Positions 5,380 through 6,210 of a stretch of 6,210 nucleotides of DNA are shown here, piece after piece. The DNA comes from an uncultured bacterium (GTDB taxonomy: Bacteria; Actinomycetota; Coriobacteriia; Coriobacteriales; Coriobacteriaceae). The DNA is taken from assembly GCA_905214895.1 (NCBI GenBank), contig CAJMNP010000054.1, forward strand, positions 1 to 6,210. The letters run 5' to 3'. The translations under genes were made by a program, and so were the position numbers. Numbering within the stretch: position 1 is the first letter of the stretch; each line of letters opens with the position of its first letter. The notes under the pieces are model-generated. The model saw only the letters and a program-made list of their open reading frames with translations. It made no database searches and was not told where the DNA came from.

Positions 5380-6210
5380 CTACTCAGCAGTCTCCTCAAG
5401 CTCGGAGACATCAAACTCAAAGTCGTTACCCGGTAGGATGGCATTGAGCACAATGCCCACCAGCGAACCCACGGCAAGGCCCGAAAGCGAAATGGTCACG
5501 CCGCCCAGCTCCAACACGATGGCGCCGGCGGTGCTGTACGCGATGCCGAGCGAAAGCACGAGCACCAGAGCTGCCACCAGCACGTTGCGGTTGTTCTGGA
5601 AATCGACCTGGTTCTCGATGAGGTTGCGAACGCCCACGGCGCTGATCATGCCATAGAGCACGAGCGACACGCCGCCGATTACACACGCCGGCATGGCCGC
5701 AATGACAGCCGCGAACTTGGGGCAGAACGAAAGTACGATGGCGCAGCACGCGGCAATGCGAATCACGCGCGGGTCGAACACGCGCGTCAGGGCGAGCACG
5801 CCGGTGTTCTCGCCATACGTAGTGTTGGCCGGAGCACCAAAGAGCGAAGCCAGAATCGTGGCAAGGCCATCGCCAAGCAGGGTGCGATGCAGGCCGGGAT
5901 CGGCAATGTAGTTGCGCTCGCAAGTCGAGCCGATAGCGGAGATATCGCCGATATGCTCGATCATAGTCGCAAAGGCCAGCGGCATGATGGTGATGATGGC
6001 CGTCGTGGCAAGACCGCTATCGAACTGCGGGCCAAAGAGCGCAAACACGGTGTTGTCCCACACGATGGGAAGACCGACCCACGGCGCGGCGGCAACGCCC
6101 GAAAAATCGACCTCACCCAACGCGGCCGCAACGGCATAGCTCACCACAACGCCCAGCAGAATCGGCACGATCTTGACCATGCCACGGCCCCAGATGTTGC
6201 AGATGACGAT
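5380..6210 (-). CDS. uraA: Uracil permease, NCS2 family, UraA/PyrP type (N-terminal part off the window)
   Basis: This is the C-terminal 276 residues of a uracil:proton symporter of the inner membrane, used for pyrimidine salvage. The frame stays open through the window edge: the last ten visible codons read IVICNIWGRG before MVKIVPILLG, the usual internal sequence of this family. The Met at 6180 is therefore not the start. Counting from that Met, MIEHIGD (73-79) and TTYGENTGV (120-128) match the two substrate-binding segments of E. coli UraA. The Glu-to-Glu spacing is 49 residues, as between Glu241 and Glu290 there. DPGLHRTLLGDGLAT, GGVSLVLYG and RNLIENQVDF are further family hallmarks. The residue corresponding to UraA His245 is Asp here. 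The acidic tail (DFEFDVSELEETAE) is cytoplasmic. About 150 N-terminal residues are missing. The gene converges on the esterase. Confidence 0.93.
   Translation of the reverse strand: MVICNIWGRGMVKIVPILLGVVVSYAVAAALGEVDFSGVAAAPWVGLPIVWDNTVFALFGPQFDSGLATTAIITIMPLAFATMIEHIGDISAIGSTCERNYIADPGLHRTLLGDGLATILASLFGAPANTTYGENTGVLALTRVFDPRVIRIAACCAIVLSFCPKFAAVIAAMPACVIGGVSLVLYGMISAVGVRNLIENQVDFQNNRNVLVAALVLVLSLGIAYSTAGAIVLELGGVTISLSGLAVGSLVGIVLNAILPGNDFEFDVSELEETAE

Overview
The window looks like chromosomal DNA from a GC-rich Gram-positive bacterium, most plausibly a gut Coriobacteriia member such as Collinsella. This is an inference from three things: the GC-rich codon use, the secreted repeat proteins opening with a W-S-W-D-G...L-N-x-Y-N-G segment, and the LAATGD-type sortase signals followed by a hydrophobic stretch and an Arg/Lys tail. 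I could not run a database search, so the genus is tentative.

Layout, left to right. (1) 1-408 (+) is the C-terminal end of an NCS2/AzgA-type purine permease, followed by a strong hairpin terminator. (2) 617-2389 (+) and 2661-4445 (+) are two paralogous cell-wall-anchored proteins. Each has a long-n-region signal peptide, a ladder of about 23-residue beta-helix-like repeats, a Pro/Lys/Glu linker and a C-terminal LAATG sorting signal. (3) 4653-5318 (+) is a cytoplasmic alpha/beta-hydrolase of the putative esterase (PF00756-like) type. (4) 5380-6210 (-) is the C-terminal two thirds of a UraA/PyrP-type uracil permease, convergent with the esterase and sharing a bidirectional terminator with it. 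It runs off the right edge.

The most informative structure is a roughly 2.05-kb tandem duplication. Between the two surface-protein genes lies a copy of the last 15 codons plus stop of the purine permease (2411-2456), followed by a copy of the permease terminator and a copy of the leader. The duplicated unit therefore ran from inside the permease 3' end to just past the surface-protein stop codon. The copied permease terminator is now the only visible terminator for the first surface-protein gene. Because a terminator precedes each surface gene, each probably has its own promoter in the short leader between terminator and start codon. That leader is strikingly conserved between the copies and contains an ATAGG-C-CCTAT palindrome just upstream of the ribosome binding site.

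Functionally, nucleobase uptake genes (purine on the left, uracil on the right) flank an accessory surface-protein locus. The surface proteins may be adhesins or glycan binders. No CRISPR array, tRNA, rRNA or insertion sequence was seen. No gene-free stretch exceeds about 300 bases; the three intergenic regions on the + strand (409-616, 2390-2660, 4446-4652) are described in the feature list.
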